Made by a program: the position numbers and the translations under genes. DNA of 64,000 nt from Bullera alba (Eukaryota; Basidiomycota; Tremellomycetes; Tremellales; Bulleraceae): assembly GCA_001600095.1 (NCBI GenBank), contig BCIX01000001.1, positions 7,217,198 to 7,281,197 of the forward strand, given 5' to 3'. Below the pieces are notes generated by a model. The model saw only the letters and a list, made by a program, of their open reading frames with translations, was not told the origin of the DNA and searched no databases. Below, in pieces: positions 34,037-48,230 of the stretch (position 1 is its first letter; each line of letters opens with the position of its first letter).

Positions 34037-35215
34037 GACGAGGGATGGCGGAGCAGTGCGTGGATAATGATATAGGGCGATGGTGAAGCGGAAGCGATAT
34101 TCGATCCGAGTCTCCGACAGTGCTGCACTGCCTCTACACTACATCAAATCAGCTCATGGCATTCCATTCGGCCTTGGCTGAAGTCATCAAACGGCTCACC
34201 GGAATCCGAGTGGCTGATGCTTAGGACAGGGGAGGAGTAGGTGCTGTTCAGCGTAACGGAGCTCTGGTGATCGGAGGCGAGGTCTTTCCGAAAGCTGAGT
34301 ATTGGGAGGTCGTTGACAGAAGCTTAGAACTTGTTCAATCGAGATGATTGGAGAAGAAGACGGTCGTTCAGCTTGACACACAGTCATAGCGTCGGACGAG
34401 GAGGTGAAGGGCATCGGACGGGATCAAAACCTAGCAGGTTACAGCAGGCTGGCGGTCCAAGCGCCAATCCATTTGATCTGGCGCACTCGGTGTTGCGCGT
34501 AGGATAGCTCACGCGTCACGGCAACCGACAGTTCACGGGCTCGATGTGGTGAGCCTCAACCAGCAGCACTCACGGCAGATCATGGAGCCTGTTCCATTGG
34601 CATCGGCAAGGATGCCATGGGTTGGACTGGCCTCTACTCTCCAAACCCGCTAAACCCGCTGACACCATATGTACGTGCCCGGGAGCTTCCTCTCGATCCT
34701 GGTCATGAACGTCTTCTCCATCTCCATCTTCATGATTATGATCTGCATAGTCGTCATCTCGGTCGAGCTGGTCCATACGCCTTGAATGCCTGTGCTAGCG
34801 TTAGACATCGCCTCGTTGTGGGAGAAGGTTGTCAAGGCGACTCACAACTGCGAACTGCGCCGCAGTGGGAAACATGCGCCCAAATTGAGGCGCGTATTGC
34901 GCGTGCTCTAGCAGAGAAACATGTCCCGATGACAATTTTACAGGCAGATATACGCACATGCTATCGCTCCGACCCGCACCCATCTTTTATCCTCGAGAAA
35001 GGTAGGATAAGAGGCCGCAACAGGGAGTGAAGGCCCTCTGCAGTCTGCACCGTAGAGAGGGATCATTTCCCACTACCGTGGGATTCCAAATGAGATCCAA
35101 CTGAACGCGATTTCTCCACGCAACGCTCTAATGTCGCTCGCTCGGCATTGAGCTAAAGCAAGAGCCCTTGCCGAGGTCATTTGGCGCGGACTTCACGCCA
35201 TCACAACACACAAAT
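34037..35215. other. Intergenic region with duplicated 5' flank of the F-box-like gene
   Basis: From 34037 to about 34440 the minus strand matches the 5' flank of copy 2 (47805-48230), including a conserved GTGAGC...GATGTAG segment that looks like a 5' UTR intron. From 34441 to 35215 I see no gene, although 34555-34870 has short frames on both strands. The last 150 bases are the HAT1 promoter. Confidence 0.5.
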
Positions 35216-36778
35216 ATGTCTGACCTCGAAGAGTGGGTCTGTGACTCGAACGATGCCTTGTCTCTGAGACTCGGTAGGTGGAGAAATTGGTTAACGTAGG
35301 TACGCTTCGCTGACGCGGGACTAGTCCGCAGCCCCGAAGACGTCAGTGATTTGGCTGGCAAAGAGGTCACCGTTGTCAAGCCCTTCCACCCTGCATTCAC
35401 GTACCCCATATTCGGAGAAAAGGAGGTGGCGTTCGGGTACAAGAATCTCGACATCCAAGTGAGTACAGCATACTGTGCATTGCTGACGCATAGCTGTCGT
35501 TCACCTCGGGCAGTCTGAAGCAACTCCTCGAGGTCAGCTTTGAGGATCGCCTCGAGTCCACTGTCACCCCAGCGGACGATGTCGAGGGCACACTCTACAA
35601 GTTTATTCCACCGGACTACACCAAGTCGGCATTCGCGTTTCAGCAGCTAGTCGATACTGAAGCGACGTCGTTCAAGCCGTTGGGAGAGAAGATTGGGTCA
35701 TATGTGCGTCCTGCTGCCTCCGGATCAGGAAAGAGCAAGGGAAAGGGCAAGGCGAATGGGACGCAGCCTGTGGTAGAACTCGCCGAGGATGACGACGGAG
35801 CTGTCGTGTTCGAGATGTACAAGGTGAGTTGCGGGCGATAATGGCGCTAATGACAGGCTACTTGGAGCACACCAGGATTCAGAGAGTATCACAGGAGAAT
35901 GCAGCTGTTTATCCTGCTTTTCATCGAGGGAGGTAGCTATGTCCATGTGAGTAACTATATGAGGGCATGGCTCACAATACAGGAAGATGAAGACGCCTGG
36001 GAATTTGTGACGCTGTTCGAGCGTCGCAAGCGCAAGTCATCGGATACTTTCACATATCACTTTGTCGGCTACGTCTCGGTCTACCCTTTCTGGAGCTACC
36101 CCGATCAAATCAGGCTGAGGTTGAGGTGAGCCATGGGTGTGAGACTCGGCTGACTTTCCAGTCAATTCGTCATTCTACCGCCATATCAGGAGCAAGGACA
36201 CGGCTGTGAGTTGGAACATCGAGGGATAGGCTGACTCTTCTAGCCCAGCTATACTCGACCATGTTCAAGCACGTCCTGACACGCCCAGAGGTGGCAGAGC
36301 TCACTGTGGAAGACCCAGCCGAGGCGTTTGAAGATCTACGAGACAGGAACGACCTCAGGTATCTGGTCAAGGAGGGCCTCTTGGACGATCCCAAATTTCA
36401 GGAAGGTGTTGGAGATGGCAACCGTGGTCCCAGGGCAAAGTGGGAAGCGGAAGTGAGGAAAAAGCACAAGATTGCTCAGGTACGTTCTTGCTAAGCGAGC
36501 CACGTTGACATTGGTTCAGCGTCAGTTCCACCGACTTTTGGAGATGCTGCTCTTGAAAGAGCTGGACCAGAAGGACGTACAACAGGTCAAAGCGTACCGG
36601 CTACAGGTCAAGGCGAGACTATACAGGTTCAACTACGTGAGTAATCACATCAAACAAGTCTGACACGTAGGAAATGCTCTCGCAGATGACGCCAGAAGAG
36701 AGGACGGAGGCGCTCGCCAAGACATACGATTCGGTCGTGGAGGACTACGAGCGTATCCTTGGGATGACATTCTACTGA
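35216..36778 (+). CDS. HAT1: Histone acetyltransferase type B catalytic subunit Hat1
   Basis: Hat1 acetylates newly made histone H4 on Lys5 and Lys12 before chromatin assembly. The N-terminal domain has VTVVKPFHPAFTYPIFGEKE (family Y-x-F-x-P-x-F-T-Y-P-I-F-G block). The GNAT core carries YVHEDEDAWEFVTLFERRKR, VGYVSVYPFWSYPDQIRLRL, the acetyl-CoA loop SQFVILPPYQEQGHGSQLY, and ELTVEDPAEAFEDLRDRNDL. The active-site Glu/Asp region is therefore intact. The middle has an acidic, Gly/Lys-rich loop (GSGKSKGKGKANG). The gene has nine short introns. The start is fixed by a 58-nt first exon whose splice restores the frame. It is convergent with CDK1 (221 bases between stops). Confidence 0.95.
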
Positions 36779-36999
36779 GGTGTGGAAGATCCACACTCGG
36801 GTGCCTATCTAGTAAATCTCACACCTGCATTCCGTTTATAAGCGGCATCGCTCGATAAACCGACTGTATGTAATACATGCCTTGACTAAGCGACTATATC
36901 ATATGAAGGCGGTCTCTCAAGGGCCAAGTTGGGTCTGAAAAGGAAAAACGGGTCGTGGAAGGGTATAAATGAATGCAATAGAATCAGAGCTGTGGGCGA

Positions 37000-38164
<1,165 letters not shown>

Positions 38165-38563
38165 GACTTGATGGTGTTCCGTGCCAGCACGGGATCGGGA
38201 TTCTGTTGGGTCTGAGAGGAAGACTGCAAGATTGGGCTGGGTATACTTCTGGACAGCTGCTTGACGATCGAGCGTCTGTAACAGGCGTGTTGATCAGAGT
38301 GGATGATGCTTCAAAGGCTCCAAGGAGGACCTCAAAGTCAACGCCAATTCCTGCGAGCGAGCTGCAGCGCGACGCGTCGAGCGAGGGTGGTTACGTAACC
38401 CCTGAAGGCCAGGCGGAAGCAAAAGTTCGAAGTGGAGGTCGATGATGTTGACAATGACCGCTCTGTGCTCTGCCTGCAGCTTGTGACCGCTAGATCCACT
38501 ATGAAGTATTGTGACTCTGAGTAGATCCAGGCCAGCTCAGTCGGAACTAGATAGGTCATCGTC
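38165..38563. promoter_or_regulatory. Bidirectional promoter CDK1 / APC5
   Basis: These 399 bases separate the start codons of two cell-cycle genes read outward. An ACGCGT-containing word (GCGACGCGTCGAGCG, 38368-38382) is a palindromic match to the MluI cell-cycle box core used by MBF in ascomycete yeasts, placed near the middle. Its use here is inference. A second ACGCGT-less word, CAACGCGTCAG, lies just inside the APC5 coding region at about 38602. Confidence 0.5.
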
Positions 38564-41284
38564 ATGGGATCGCCACAGAACTCTTCTGCCTGGCTCCGTA
38601 GCAACGCGTCAGATCAATCAACGGAATCTTCGTTGGCGTTCAACCTTGCCTTGGCCTATCTCGCAGTCCGCATCTTCCCTCTGAATGCCGCTCGACGTCC
38701 AATATCGATATACTCATCCGGCTTCACAACAGCTGTATTGGAGATCGTAGGGAGGGAAATGCTAGAGGTGAGCTGTCAAATAACATTGCTATGCTAAATT
38801 GAGCAGCTTGGAGACGAGTCTTCATCATTCCGGACTTTACGTGACGAGGTCGACGCTCTGCTCAAGCCTGAGACTGCAAACATTGTCAAACTCAACGAGA
38901 AGATTAGAAGTCGAGGTCAAGCCGTCCCACTGGATCGTCAGGACGCAGAGTCCTCTGAAAGCTGGCTCGATGTCTTGGTATGTTTCGAACTCCGGGTCGA
39001 TTTAACGAAACCTAGGCCGAGAGCGTCAGGACAGTACCCGATGGCTGCGTATTCCTGGACAGTGAGTCGAATACTCTGTCAACCGCTGACTCTCAGACCT
39101 CGAAAAGGAAGTCCGAGACAGGGTGGACCACGAGGAGGATAGTGATGATGAGGAATTGACAGAGTTTCCACAGCCTATAGTAAGCTATATATTCTGAACC
39201 TCGCTGATCTGTGCAAGCATAGATACTCTCCCATTGGCCTCTTTCTGAGAGACTTGATGCTCGCTTTGCGTCGTCTATCATTCGATGAGACGGCACAGTT
39301 GGCCCTACAGATCGGTCAATGGTGCGGCGTGGCATCTGCAGGACCGTCGACCTCGCTCATGCGGTCACGAAACCGTAAAATGGCCATGGAGGACACGTTG
39401 GACAAACGAGTTCAGGCTATGACATGGTATGTCACAGTCGTAATTTTCGCTGACTCTGTAGCTACCAGGATACCCGTCGGCGAGGCGATCATTCAGGGGC
39501 GTTGGCATCCCTAAGGCGATTCTACGACTTCCAGTTTCCCGCTGCCGGTCGGTGAGTCCTGGGATCAGAAGCCAGGTCTAATGATCGCAGAGGGCAGCAC
39601 CAACATGCCTTGCTCAATCTTGCAACGTTTCATCATTCCACTGGAGGTTATAGTGCAGCCAAAGAGGTGTGTGGGTCGGTGATGACGTTGCTGATCGATA
39701 GGCCCTCGACGAGGCGACACGGGTCGCTCGAGCTGAAGGAGATAGGTCGTGCTTGAAGCACTGTATAAGGTTGGTCATTCGCGAAATTGAGCTAACGAAA
39801 GTCTTCAACATCATTTGCGAATCATTGATGGGTCGGATATGATCCATACGGAATCTGTACCTCAAACTGGCAATAGAGCATCACCTTCAGATGAGATCTG
39901 GGCAGTCGCGCCAGCTCTGGACATGGTGAGTTGCCCTGATGGTCGTAGCTGATCTATTGAAAGGGCGAATCCACTCACGTGGCATTACGGCGGCTCCACG
40001 TCGCCCTTGGGCGATATGAAAGCACATTTAGCAAGCCACTCGACAAGAAAGATCCCAAAGAGGCTTGGACAACGGAGCACAGCTTTGACCAGGGGTCATG
40101 GCATGCTGCGCAGGCAGGTTTATGGGTGGAGATGGGTGGGTACATCGGCTGCGTGGGACACTGGCAGCTGACCCGGTGCTAGGGGCCGAAACTCTGGCCG
40201 AGCTGCATCAATCCCTGGCAGCGGACGATACCGAAACCAGTGATTCGACTAGGTTGTCGTTGTGTCTGTCCCGGGCAGAAAAAGTCAGTCGCTCCTACGG
40301 ACGTTCACAGAGGCTAACCGGGATATAGATCGCCCGAGACCGCAGACCGAGCGATGCAATAGCAGTACTCTTGTGCTATCCAGGAATCTCGACATTCTCT
40401 GTCGCGTCGCATAGACTTTGGGCGAGAACTGTGATATCGATTCTCCGCGGGCAGGCTATTGACCAGTGAGTAGAGGCCTCGTATGATTGCTGACCATTAG
40501 TGGTGCTCTGGATGTCGCCGATCGCTTGGCTTTGACGCTGCGAGGCTACAAAGGTGATGGTGCGAGTGAGGCTAGCGTCGAGGCCGAGCTGCTCGCCTCG
40601 TTGCGCAAGGTGGAAAAGATGAAGGTGAGGCGAAGCACTATTGGCGACCACTGCTGAAGGACTCAGGACGTTGCCGCAGCGCAATTAGCCCTTCCACCCG
40701 TCCTCACCGTGATGCAGACATCCGCTCAGCTTGGGCTATGGTCTGTCTATCGACACAGTGCTGTGCTTCTGGCAGAGAGGCTGGTAGCCATGGAGTCGGA
40801 TACGATGGTAGCGAAAGCGGCGGCCTTGATTGCAGACGTGGGACCGGAGGTAAGCTGGATAATCGCGGCTATGGTCTGTACTGACAGGTTGTAGATTTGG
40901 GCATCCGAAGAGCTTGGCTTGATGACGCGAGCGTCTATCGTGTGGGCTAAAGCCAAAATCAACTCTTACTTGGTGGATGGGGACGAGGAGCAGCTCCGTA
41001 AGTGGATCCGAGAGATTCTCGCTGACGGCTCAGACCTCGCTATCACCCGCCTAAAGGTGGCTCTCAATTACACGCAAGCCATATTCTCAAGACCACTGAT
41101 GAGAGAAGTCACCACCTTGCTACACCTGTGCTTGGAGCTGAAGGATGACCCTGGTGCCAAATTGGACTTGTCGTTGCAGGATATGGAGATCACATTTTGG
41201 GCTGCGGCGGATGTGGTACGCGATTGCTCGAGGGCGGTCTGTGACATTGTCACTCTGGTTGGCGTTAACGCGGCTTCACGATAG
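38564..41284 (+). CDS. APC5: Anaphase-promoting complex subunit 5
   Basis: Apc5 is a TPR scaffold of the APC/C ubiquitin ligase that ends mitosis by destroying cyclin B and securin. The long first exon begins MGSPQNSSAWLRSN, and the N-terminal domain is helical (FNLALAYLAVRIFPLNAARR). The family signature is the TPR around HALLNLATFHHSTGGYSAAK-EALDEATRVARAEGD, followed by SCLKHCISLQHHLR. Further TPR-like helical pairs run to the end (GLWVEMGDPVLGAETLAELH; DGALDVADRLALTLRGYKG). Length is about 690. There are about 15 introns, and no frame break was seen. It converges on the SGNH gene with 73 bases between stops. Confidence 0.87.
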
Positions 41285-41357
41285 CATCTGCATAGTCTGC
41301 AATACAACGATTCTGGACACCGCCAGATGTACAACGTATACTCGATTTGATGTCCGC

Positions 41358-43412
41358 TCAGTCGTGCATGACCGCAAAGATTCTAAACTCTGTCCCGCCT
41401 TTCGGATCCAAGGTGTGCTCCAGTATCTCACAGTGGAGCACATGAGGGCCTGACTTGAGTCCCGATGTGATCTCCTCGACCCTACACTGTCAGCATAACA
41501 CAGACATGGCCAACTCACATTCCCATGTTCCTCTCTTGAATCTGCCACCATCCGTTGATCTGTTTCCCCTCATTCTTGTCATCGTCTACCCAACACCACA
41601 CACTGCCCAGGCCAATGGTCGCGCTTTGCTGATACCCGATGAGGACCCTGCCGCCCTCTACCCCATCCTGCTCCGGATACTGTCGCTTCTCCACTTCCCC
41701 CTCCCTCACTTCGACGCTGACCCCGACGGGGTAGAAATTGTATGGTGCCCCGGGTCGAATAGCCAGAGGCAGTGGCTCAAAGCCTAGTTTGGATTTATCC
41801 TCACCATCGGCACTGGGTGAGGTGAGATCATCGGCAGCCTTGTCCACAGTGTTGATAGGCAGCGAGGCGACGTTGAACGGTACAGAGAGCAGAGCTCCTG
41901 GCTCTTTTCCGACAAGATATATCTTCTCCTTCCAGGCCCAGGATGACCAGCCTTTAGTGGATGGATCAACGACTATGCCTCGTTGTGCTTCAGCTTCGAT
42001 GTCTCCCTCAGGCCTGTGGTATTTTCCAGAGTTCATCGACCGGCATATGGGATTATGTCGAATACGCCCGGTAGCGGGGTCGTACGGGATCGTCAATGCG
42101 GCCTGGCAGTATCAGTACCCGTGGTGAAACCATTTTGCGCAGAGAACTCACCGGGGGGAAGCTTGTGATCCTCAGAGGTTTCTTCTTCATGTACTCTGGC
42201 TTCAGGCGACCGAATGTCCCACTTGGCTTTGTCGCTTCGATCTGTTCAGACAGGTATCGGATTACCAAGCCCGCCGCCAATGCGTGTCCTAAAGAGGATA
42301 TCTAGCGTCATCAGCCTAGAACATACAGTTACCACTCACGTGCATGAGATCCACGGCAGTGCCTCCCCACTCTTTGACCTTGTTGTCGCCCATCTGCACA
42401 GTAGGTCCAGTCCTGAACCATTTTGGCATCTCCTCGTGGGGATTCGCAAGCAGTCGTGGAAGGAGTACGTCGCGTATGGACACAGTGGGCAGATCGTAGA
42501 ATGCTGCGACATCGAGATGTAGCGACGACGAGGAGATCAGAGTGGGGAAAAGAGTGGTGAAAGTTCTGAGGATCAGCACGGTCTGAAGAAGCCGATACTC
42601 ACTCTACGTTGATGACCGCAGGCTTGTGGGCCATCTCCAAGACCCCTCGGACAAAGTGTTCGTATGAGCCAAACACATTGACGTCCATGAGATCATTGAT
42701 GCCGAGCTCGACGAGGACCAGGTCAGAGTCGTCCGCCGTGTGCTCCTCTATTTAGATTTAGTAGGGCTTCTAAATGGATGTAATGGAGATGACTCACTGT
42801 AGCACCAAGAGAAGTAACCCGAACCGACACCACCCTGAGCCCCATTGACCAGTTTGTTCTCTGGATGGGGAAACGTGGCATTCAACCAGTCAAAGATGAG
42901 GACGTGTAGGTTCTCGGGCGAGTACAGTGTGGTCGCTCCGAGGACAGAAGACGCATTTGTGTTGTCCAAGTGAGCAGGCGGAGTCAAGCCTCGACCTTTG
43001 GACACTGCACATACAGTCAGCGAAGCACTTGACTGCGCTCACAATCTCCTCACCTGACCCGCCCACAACGGACACTGTGAATGGCTTTCCTGACCGAGCC
43101 TTGTCCAGAAACTCGTGCACTCGTGCGCCAGTACCTGTCCAATTCTGTCAACATGGCCACAGAGGCGTTCACAGATTACTGACCCTCGTAAACTAGTGCT
43201 CGCCTGTACTCCCAGCGCCTGAGCTCCTCCTCCGCCAGATCGACGGCCCCCTTCGTGGCATCTCCCTGAACTTTCTGCACAACGCTGGAGATGATTTGCC
43301 GGCTTTTCTCGCCGTGCTCGCCTGATATCGGGGACAGCAGCAGCAGCAAGCTGATGACTACGAGCAGGACAACAGCGATGAGGATCCGAGGGATACCTCT
43401 GATCTGTGTCAT
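41358..43412 (-). CDS. Type II membrane SGNH-hydrolase-like protein
   Basis: The protein starts MTQIRGIPRILIAVVLLVVI, a signal anchor (residues 10-28), followed by a stem and a lumenal or extracellular SGNH hydrolase fold. Block I is VSVVGGSVSKGRGL (Gly-x-Ser), block III is LVELGINDLMDV (GxND) and block V is AVDLMHISSLGHALAA (DxxH), so all catalytic residues are present. The C-terminal 250 residues form a beta-rich domain with RPGAPYNFYPVGVSVEV and WWQIQERNMG, ending KGGTEFRIFAVMHD after a last intron. Proteins of this layout in Tremellomycetes act on secreted or wall polysaccharides; the substrate is not known. The last splice (donor at the apparent NMGM stop) adds 40 residues and is supported by good signals and a coherent frame. 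Confidence 0.85.
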
Positions 43413-43599
43413 GGTCGACGAGCGAGTGAAGAGTGGAACGAAGGATTGATGTTGACAAGGTTGTAGTTGAAATTGAATTCGCTGGAAACGGTATTTTTGT
43501 GACTACCCGATCGAGATTGCATCGAGGATAGACATCACCAATTGCATAAATCCGAATTATACAACCTATACACAGACATGACGAGCTCAGCACTAGCAT

Positions 43600-44607
43600 C
43601 TAGTTGATCGTATAACCCCCATCAACCGTCCATGCAGCCCCCTGCACGAAACTCGCCTTCTCCCCGGAAAGAAACACCACCACATCTGCAACCTCCTCCG
43701 GCGTTCCCACCCTGTTCATAGGGGAAATCGCAATGTACTTCTTGGACTCCTCTGTTAGCGGATGAACCAGTGGCGTGTCGATGAAGCCTGGACAGACGGC
43801 GTTGATCCTTATCAGATTCTCGGAATGGTCGATGGCGTCGCAGCGGGTGAGGCCAATGATGGCGGATTTGGTTGCGCAGTACGCGGCTAATCAAGGTCAG
43901 CTGGGCTATTCACGAAGCGAGAACGATAATTAGCACTCCGAGGAAGATGATCAGAGAGGCGGGTAGGTTGAGTCACATAAGGCAAGCAGTTGGGGCCTGG
44001 TATAAGACGAAAACTGATTGACTCACAGGATTTTGGCCTTCCGACTATACCAAGCTGACTGGCGATATTCACGATCGAACCCCTCTGGCGTCTTCTCTGA
44101 TCCTCCTGTCCCTGCTCCAGTAGCGGCTGCTCCTTCATCATTTGGAGCTGTCGTCTCGAGCACATCCATACTCCCCGATAATTGACATCGGTAACCTTGT
44201 CAAACTCCTCTACACTGCTCTCCGATGTCGACTTGCCACTCCCAATCATCCCTGCACAGTTGACAGCATAGTCTAGTCGTCCAAAATCACTGTGAAGCTT
44301 GTCAAAGATCTCGTCGATAAAGTGACGGCTGGAGATGTCGCCCGCGGCGGTCTCTACCCGCACGTCGGGCGAGAGGTCCCTTAGCGATTTTGTCGTCCTC
44401 TCCAGAGTCGACGGGTTCAAGTCGGTCAGAAACACCCGAGAGCATCCCGCTCTGACAAATGCCTGAGCAGTGGCAGCGCCGATGCCTGGAGTGGTCAGCT
44501 ATAGCACAACAGAAGCCTCTAAACACCTACATACCCGAACCCGCGCCCGAGATGTACGCAACGCCAGGGAACTCCGAGGCGAGCTTTCCAAGGGATCTTT
44601 TCAGCAT
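43600..44607 (-). CDS. Short-chain dehydrogenase/reductase
   Basis: A three-exon gene of about 272 residues. The cofactor loop is SGAGSGIGAATAQAFV (TGxxxGIG type), the Asp in FLTDLNPSTLERT favours NAD(H), and NCAGMIG is the NNAG equivalent. The catalytic triad is Ser in GSIVNIASQLGIVG with the tetrad Tyr/Lys in AYCATKSAIIGLT, and INAVCPGFIDTPL follows. It ends AAWTVDGGYTIN, the usual SDR tail. The substrate cannot be told; classical SDRs of this type act on sugars, alcohols or keto acids. Intron 2 is about 140 nt, longer than average. The neighbours (SGNH hydrolase, F-box protein) do not form an obvious pathway. Confidence 0.9.
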
Positions 44608-45085
44608 GATGTCCAGGCTGGGTCAATCAGCGAATTGGTCGGTGCGTCAGGAGGCGAGTGAGCTGATCGATGCATGATCAAAGATACGGTCGAGGATGCA
44701 TACAACGTCGAAGACAGGGACGAAGACCCCAAAGACTCCGGGTAGTTTCCGGTCAGCCCAGCGTTTCGGCGAGCCTAACAAAAAAGAGCGAAAGCCGGGC
44801 TGTGTGACTTTATAGGCCTGGATCTGGTCTGTCATGAGGCCTGTATCTTACGCCTGGCCAGCGACCCGCTGACCATTGTTGTGGTGAGCAAATGCCTGCA
44901 GAACGATGGAGTGGAAACAGTCGGGCAAGCACTCATGATAGTCGTCTCATGCGTCGTCATAATATTACGAAAAATTTACTCTGAATGATGACCACGAGCG
45001 CTGAGAGACTTGAGAGGCTTTCACGGCCGAAGGTCACCATACCGTCCATATCGAGCTCAAAAGCTAGAGCTGGCGACGACAACGC
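44608..45085. other. Intergenic region upstream of the SDR gene
   Basis: These 478 bases between two minus-strand genes hold the SDR promoter. A run at 44955-44985 is AT-rich (AATATTACGAAAAATTTACT). I see no gene. Confidence 0.4.
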
Positions 45086-46817
45086 CTACTGTGTGGGTGC
45101 TCTAGGGCCTAAGCGTTGCACATGGGAGTTCACCTCTTGGTACCACCCCTCCAACAGGTCCCAGACGTGTCGTGGTAGAGTGAGACCTCGTTGACCCTTT
45201 GCTGGAAACCTCTCGTGCTCGATTTGCGAGTACATGTGATCGAGGAGGTTGAGCGGTAAAGGTCGACCCTTGTAGTGTGTGAGCTCGATCCAATTGTGGT
45301 CGGAAGTACCTCCTGGTAGTTGAACATCGGCGGGCACCTCGAAAGCATCGGGCATATAAGCCGGGCAAAAATGGTATGCGTACTTTGGCGAGCCATCTTC
45401 AGTCCCGCGCGACTCCTCTACGCTCAGCAGAGGGAGTTCGTCTGAAAAGTCGTGAGGTGAAAGTCGGAATAAACTGCTGTCCACCGCCATCCAACATCGC
45501 ACAAGGGTGATCCCTTCTGTGTCTTCGTGTGCATCTCTAACGAACACTTGGATGTTGAGCGAGTGTGATATGTCGTCTGGTCCAGAGGGCGGAAATGGAC
45601 GAGGGGCATGATTGTAGCCGGCTTCGATCAGCACCAGTGATTGAGCGTTCGCGATCGATTCCAACAGTGCGTCTGCTGCCAGACCAGTCGTAGTCCTCGA
45701 AGGGAGTTGACCAAACTCTGACTGCAGAAGTCCACGTCGAATGTCGTCGGACGCGTTCCGAAGGACTCCAGCTTCTTGGTCGGTCTTCGTCGTCATGCGG
45801 AACGTCTCCATGGAGGGAAAGCAAGGTGCTTTTTTGGCCTTGATCTCCTGCGGCGGGTCAGCGTGACTCGATCTCTGCTCGACTTACTCCAGTCATAACA
45901 CTAATCGTTTTCCACGTTGATCTAAACCCATCGATTCGAATGAGAGCGTGCGACCAGTAATACGCATCTTCTCCGAGGACGTCGCAAAAGTCCAGATGTA
46001 CAGTCTCGATTGTCGGAGATTCGAGCAGCGGCGCAAAGTAGAGGGAAGGCTCCGCGACTAGCTCGAGCCAGAACGGCGATATTTTGAGGTTGAGCGTCTG
46101 TAGTTTGTCGCACATCTCTACCATCTTCTCAAGGAGCTCGCTCTCCATCCCCCTGATGTGGGTCTCCACACTCAATGTGGTGAGCTTGTCTGGTATCGGC
46201 CACACCAGCCAAGGTAGCGCGTGTGCGATATCCTCGATGTAGCCTCTTAGATAGAGGTTCGTCAAATTCGGTGCCATCCGCAGAAGACTAGGTAGCGTCA
46301 CGGTCCAGGCGCCGTCGACTTCGACTGTGAGGCTGACGAGAGAGGGCATAGGCTGCATAGCAAGCGAGACCTGCGCCATTTCGGCCCATGTGCAGCAAGG
46401 ATTTATGTGGTCCGAGCAGCTGTACAGGTCCGTCCAACTGGTGATGAAAGGGGCGACCAACTTGAGAACCGCCAGCCTATCCTCGAGCGCATCGGGAACC
46501 AGCAGGACAGTCATTTCCCTGATGGAGCGAATGCGAGCGGGATGTGACTCGAGTAGTTGGCGGAATCGTCTCCAAGATTCAGTCTCTTCCGCCCCGTGGA
46601 TGTCATACTGGCCGGACTGAGATCTAGGCGGTACGTGAAGGCGAGACCACAGGTGATCCTCCATGGCTGCCTTCCATTCTCGATTGACCAGTGCTAGTTG
46701 CTTCCCTTCATGACCATTCAGGAGGGATATGTTCGAAGCTCTGATCTCGTGAGGAAGTCGAGCAACGGCAGAAGCGTTGACGGGACGTTGTGGGATAGCT
46801 GTGGCTGGATCAGGCAT
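45086..46817 (-). CDS. F-box-like / leucine-rich protein
   Basis: Two exons (46817-45888, 45847-45086) give 563 residues. The N-terminus has an F-box-like segment: VARLPHEIRASNISLLNGHE then KQLALVNREWKAAMEDHLWSRL. Irregular leucine-rich repeats follow (SLVSLTVEVDGAWTVTLPSL, LTNLYLRGYIEDIAHALPWL, KLTTLSVETHIRGMESELLE, LQTLNLKISPFWLELV, TIETVHLDFCDVLGED). The second exon encodes a different, mixed alpha/beta region (RCWMAVDSSLFRLSPHDFSD, PKYAYHFCPAYMPDAFEVPA). Such proteins usually recruit targets to SCF ubiquitin ligases; this is inferred from the fold. The open frame extends further upstream, but the first ATG in context is at 46817. It is not the same family as the two broken copies nearby. 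Confidence 0.75.
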
Positions 46818-48230
46818 CTTGAACGATTGATGATGACAAGCTGCTGATAGCTCGTGCGCCAGAGTTGGCTGAGGTTGGTCGTGCAGGTGTTCACCGGTCA
46901 CCTCCCTTCGAGCAGGGGTCTGGTTCCTGCGGGAGCATAAACAGTCGTGCCTTGCCGAGTCGATGGAGCGGCAAGGCAGGGCAAGGCTGATTGGATCGAC
47001 TGCAGCCAAATGTCCCTCATTGCAACCTGGCTGATAATTGGTGATCTTTGGTGATGCATGATGGCCAGCTGCTGATCGTGCCGATCGCCGGAAACCAAGT
47101 GGAGGCTAGAGGACCTTGGGAGTACCGTATGGACAGGTATGGACTAGCTATGGAGAGTCGGAGACGGCCAAGAGTAGAGCGGAATCAAATCTCATCAACT
47201 CGGAGATTGCCAAGCTATATATACGGTACATATAGACTAGTATAGACTCAATCCTAAGTGGACTCTATTGAAGCTTGTTATGAACTGAACTCCCAGGCTA
47301 ATCTATACTTCTAATTTCCAATCTACGACTGCAGCCCACCGGTTCGGGATCCTTTCGATGTCCAGTGACTCCAGTGTTTCACGGCGCTGTTGTGTAAGAG
47401 TGACTGAGTCGTCTCACCAATCTTCGCCCACACCACAACGCATTAGGCCATGCATAATCTCAGCATCTATAACAGGTGCACATGGACTATATCTCGACCG
47501 GCATCAAGAGGATGCCCGATGAGAATCAAGATGATGGACATGGAGAGAATTGAGCCTGGGAGACGGAGGTAGAGGTCAGGATGAGTCAACGCCTGGTCAG
47601 TGGTCAGGTACGGAGAGATGATGTCAGTCCGAAGCTCATCATCCCATCTGATGCCACGGCAGATGCACTCATGAGATCGAGCGTAGCGTCTGCTGGCTGA
47701 TCCTCACGACGTCAAGTCCAAAGACTGTCGCTCGTCATCTTCCCACTCGTGTTCGTCATCGACCGTCGAGTCGGCAATCGGAGCGCCATCTGCCAGCTGT
47801 CACTGCTAGGTACCTCAGGTACCAAGGTTTTGATCCCGTCTAGCCCCTTCACCTCCTTGTCCGAAGCTGTGACTAAGTTAGTACTGTGTATCGAGCTCAA
47901 CGACCAATCTTCGTCCGTTCAACCTTGTCAGTTGGACCAGTTCCAAGCTTCTGACAACCTCCCGAAACTCAGCTTTCTCACTCAGGATATACCACACTTT
48001 CGACCGATTGAGCACTGGTACAGACTGGTACGCCGAAAAGCCCCTGATCCACCCCTGTGACCCCTGTCCGAAGCGTCAGCCATTCGGATCTCGGTGAGCG
48101 GTTTGATGACTTCAGCCAAGGCCCAAGGGAACACCATGAGCTGACTTGATGTAGAATACAATCGATCCATTGGTCACTTCCGCTTCACTCACTGCCCTAC
48201 ATCCACAGACTACCTTGCCTGTCCCTCGCC
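46818..48230. other. Gene-poor interval; its right end duplicates the copy-1 flank
   Basis: From 46818 to about 47800 I see no gene or RNA; 47205-47250 is AT-rich with TATATATACGGTACATATAG. From about 47805 to 48230 the plus strand is homologous to the minus strand at 34440-34037, including the shared GTTTTGATCCCGTC, CCCTTCACCTCC and GTGAGC(C/G)GTTTGATGACTTC words, so the duplication covers the whole promoter and 5' UTR of the F-box-like copies. Confidence 0.5.

Noticed and set aside
34555..34870. Short overlapping frames on both strands upstream of HAT1
   Set aside because: His/Asp-rich and Met-rich translations arise from simple ATC/ATG-rich DNA; no splice chain or family supports a gene.
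43039..43599. A 186-codon minus-strand frame
   Set aside because: It overlaps the first exons of the SGNH hydrolase in another frame; the hydrolase frame has the signal anchor and catalytic blocks.
47749..48060. Plus-strand frame upstream of F-box-like copy 2
   Set aside because: The homologous flank of copy 1 does not keep the same reading frame or amino acids, so the conserved DNA is better read as promoter and 5' UTR.
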